Positions 5,774 through 6,494 of a stretch of DNA of 6,494 nt are shown here, one piece after another. Each line of letters starts with the position of its first letter. Positions within the stretch are counted from its first letter, which is position 1. Source of the stretch: Clostridiales bacterium (GTDB lineage: Bacteria; Bacillota; Clostridia; Oscillospirales; Oscillospiraceae); assembly GCA_003522945.1 (NCBI GenBank), contig DPHR01000009.1, positions 1 to 6,494 on the forward strand, written 5' to 3'. Made by a program: the position numbers and the translations under genes. The notes beneath the pieces are model-generated. The model was not told the origin of the DNA. It saw nothing but the letters and a program-made list of their open reading frames with translations, and ran no database searches.

Positions 5774-6494
5774 ATGAACGATGCATTGGCGCTGGTATTT
5801 GATGTCGGAACGCAGAGCGTGCGGGCAATGCTCTTCGATGCCGCCGGACACATTGTCCGCTCGGCGCAGGACATTTATGAGCAGCCCTATTATTCCCGCA
5901 ATCCGAACTGGGCGGAGCAGCGGCCCGATTTCTATTTTGAGCATATATGCATCGTCTCCCAGCGGCTGAAGGATCAGTCCCCGGAAGACTTTGCGCGCGC
6001 CGCGAGCGTCGCGGTGACAGTGTTCCGCGATACGACTGTCTGCATGGGCAAGGACGGGCGGCCGCTTCGCGACTGCATCCTCTGGATGGATCAGCGCCGC
6101 GCCGAAAACCCGAAGCCGCTCCCGGCAGAACGCAGGGCGATCTTCGCGCTCGCCGGGATGACGGAGACCGTTGAAATGCTCCACCGTACCTCGGCCTGCA
6201 ACTGGATCGCCGAGAACGAGCCGGAGCTCTGGAAGAAAACGGATAAGTACGTCTGCCTGTCCACGTATCTCAACTATCGCTTCACCGGCCGCATTGCCGA
6301 CAGCAGCGCGAGCCTCATGGCGAAGATCCCCTATGACTACAAAAACCGCAAGTGGGACAAAAACGGTCTCACCCGCTGCGTATACGATATCCCGCAGGAT
6401 AAGCTCTGCGAGATCTTACCCTCCGGCTCGGTCGTCGGCGGCGTGACGCCGGAGGCGTCGCGGCTGACCGGCATCCCGGCGGGGCTGCCGATGC
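5774..6494 (+). CDS. FGGY-family carbohydrate kinase, N-terminal part
   Basis: The frame is open from ATG at 5774 to the right edge (240 whole codons), roughly half of a usual FGGY kinase of about 500 residues. These cytoplasmic enzymes phosphorylate sugars or polyols such as xylulose, glycerol, gluconate or ribulose with ATP. The start MNDALALVFDVGTQSVRAML carries the phosphate-binding motif DVGTQSVR (10-17). Next come NWAEQRPDFYF (45-55, compare the 'gW.EqdP..ww' motif) and RDTTVCMGKDGRPLRD (85-100), then LWMDQR (103-108), the conserved W-x-D-x-R substrate motif. YLNYRFTGRIADSSAS (165-180) matches the usual 'tGe...D.s.as' region. The catalytic Asp and the ATP-binding half are beyond the window, so the substrate cannot be named. 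A GAGG at 5761-5764, inside the end of ppk1, serves as ribosome binding site, and only four bases separate the genes, so it is almost surely in the ppk1 transcript. Confidence 0.9.
   Translation, partial: MNDALALVFDVGTQSVRAMLFDAAGHIVRSAQDIYEQPYYSRNPNWAEQRPDFYFEHICIVSQRLKDQSPEDFARAASVAVTVFRDTTVCMGKDGRPLRDCILWMDQRRAENPKPLPAERRAIFALAGMTETVEMLHRTSACNWIAENEPELWKKTDKYVCLSTYLNYRFTGRIADSSASLMAKIPYDYKNRKWDKNGLTRCVYDIPQDKLCEILPSGSVVGGVTPEASRLTGIPAGLPM

Noticed and set aside
4318..5874. Long minus-strand open frame (518 codons) antisense to ppk1
   Set aside because: Same reason: it overlaps a gene with every PPK1 motif, and its own translation has low-complexity Ala/Arg/His/Leu content and no family features.
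5781..6446. Short plus-strand frames inside the FGGY kinase region
   Set aside because: They are out of frame with the open 240-codon kinase reading, which shows the FGGY motifs and the correct spacing from ppk1; the short frames have no motifs or start signals.

Overview
The window looks like chromosomal DNA from a moderately GC-rich Firmicute, most likely a Clostridia/Oscillospirales-type anaerobe. Coding regions are GC-rich with strong third-position bias. Gaps between genes are AT-rich and carry near-consensus sigma-A promoters (one is exactly TTGACA-17-TATAAT) and strong AGGAG/GGAGG ribosome binding sites. The E2-like protein is of a kind I know mainly from Clostridia. This assignment is from memory of families and base composition, not from a search.

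Left part (1-953, genes on the minus strand). The window opens inside the 5' end of a gene for an exported protein; only its signal-peptide region is present (125 down to 1), with its own promoter. A 316-base gap follows. It has no convincing gene, but it holds several hairpins ending in a 14-bp perfect terminator-like stem and a 16-bp palindrome, and may encode a small RNA or just a structured 3' end. Next is a small membrane protein with two transmembrane segments and a C-terminal four-cysteine zinc ribbon (870 down to 442).

Middle (954-1999). A divergent promoter region with an A/T-tract dyad leads into a stand-alone acyltransferase-like protein of the 2-oxoacid dehydrogenase E2/CAT fold (1081-1947). 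Its catalytic His motif is replaced (DERIASG instead of the usual DHRxxDG). The gene ends in a well-formed hairpin terminator.

Right part (2023-6494, plus strand): a polyphosphate operon. One promoter appears to serve a two-domain PPK2-type polyphosphate:AMP phosphotransferase (2090-3616), a full-length polyphosphate kinase PPK1 (3586-5769, overlapping the previous gene by 31 bases) and the first 240 codons of an FGGY-family carbohydrate kinase (5774 to the window end, 4 bases after ppk1). By family function, PPK1 stores ATP phosphate as polyphosphate and the PPK2 enzyme spends it to turn AMP into ADP, so the pair forms a phosphate/adenylate buffer. The FGGY kinase adds an ATP-consuming sugar or polyol phosphorylation step whose substrate cannot be told from the sequence.

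I found no mobile element, CRISPR array, tRNA or rRNA. The most unusual points are the polyphosphate operon with an FGGY kinase, the asymmetric PPK2 domains, the E2-like protein without its catalytic residues, and the structured segment at about 258-390.
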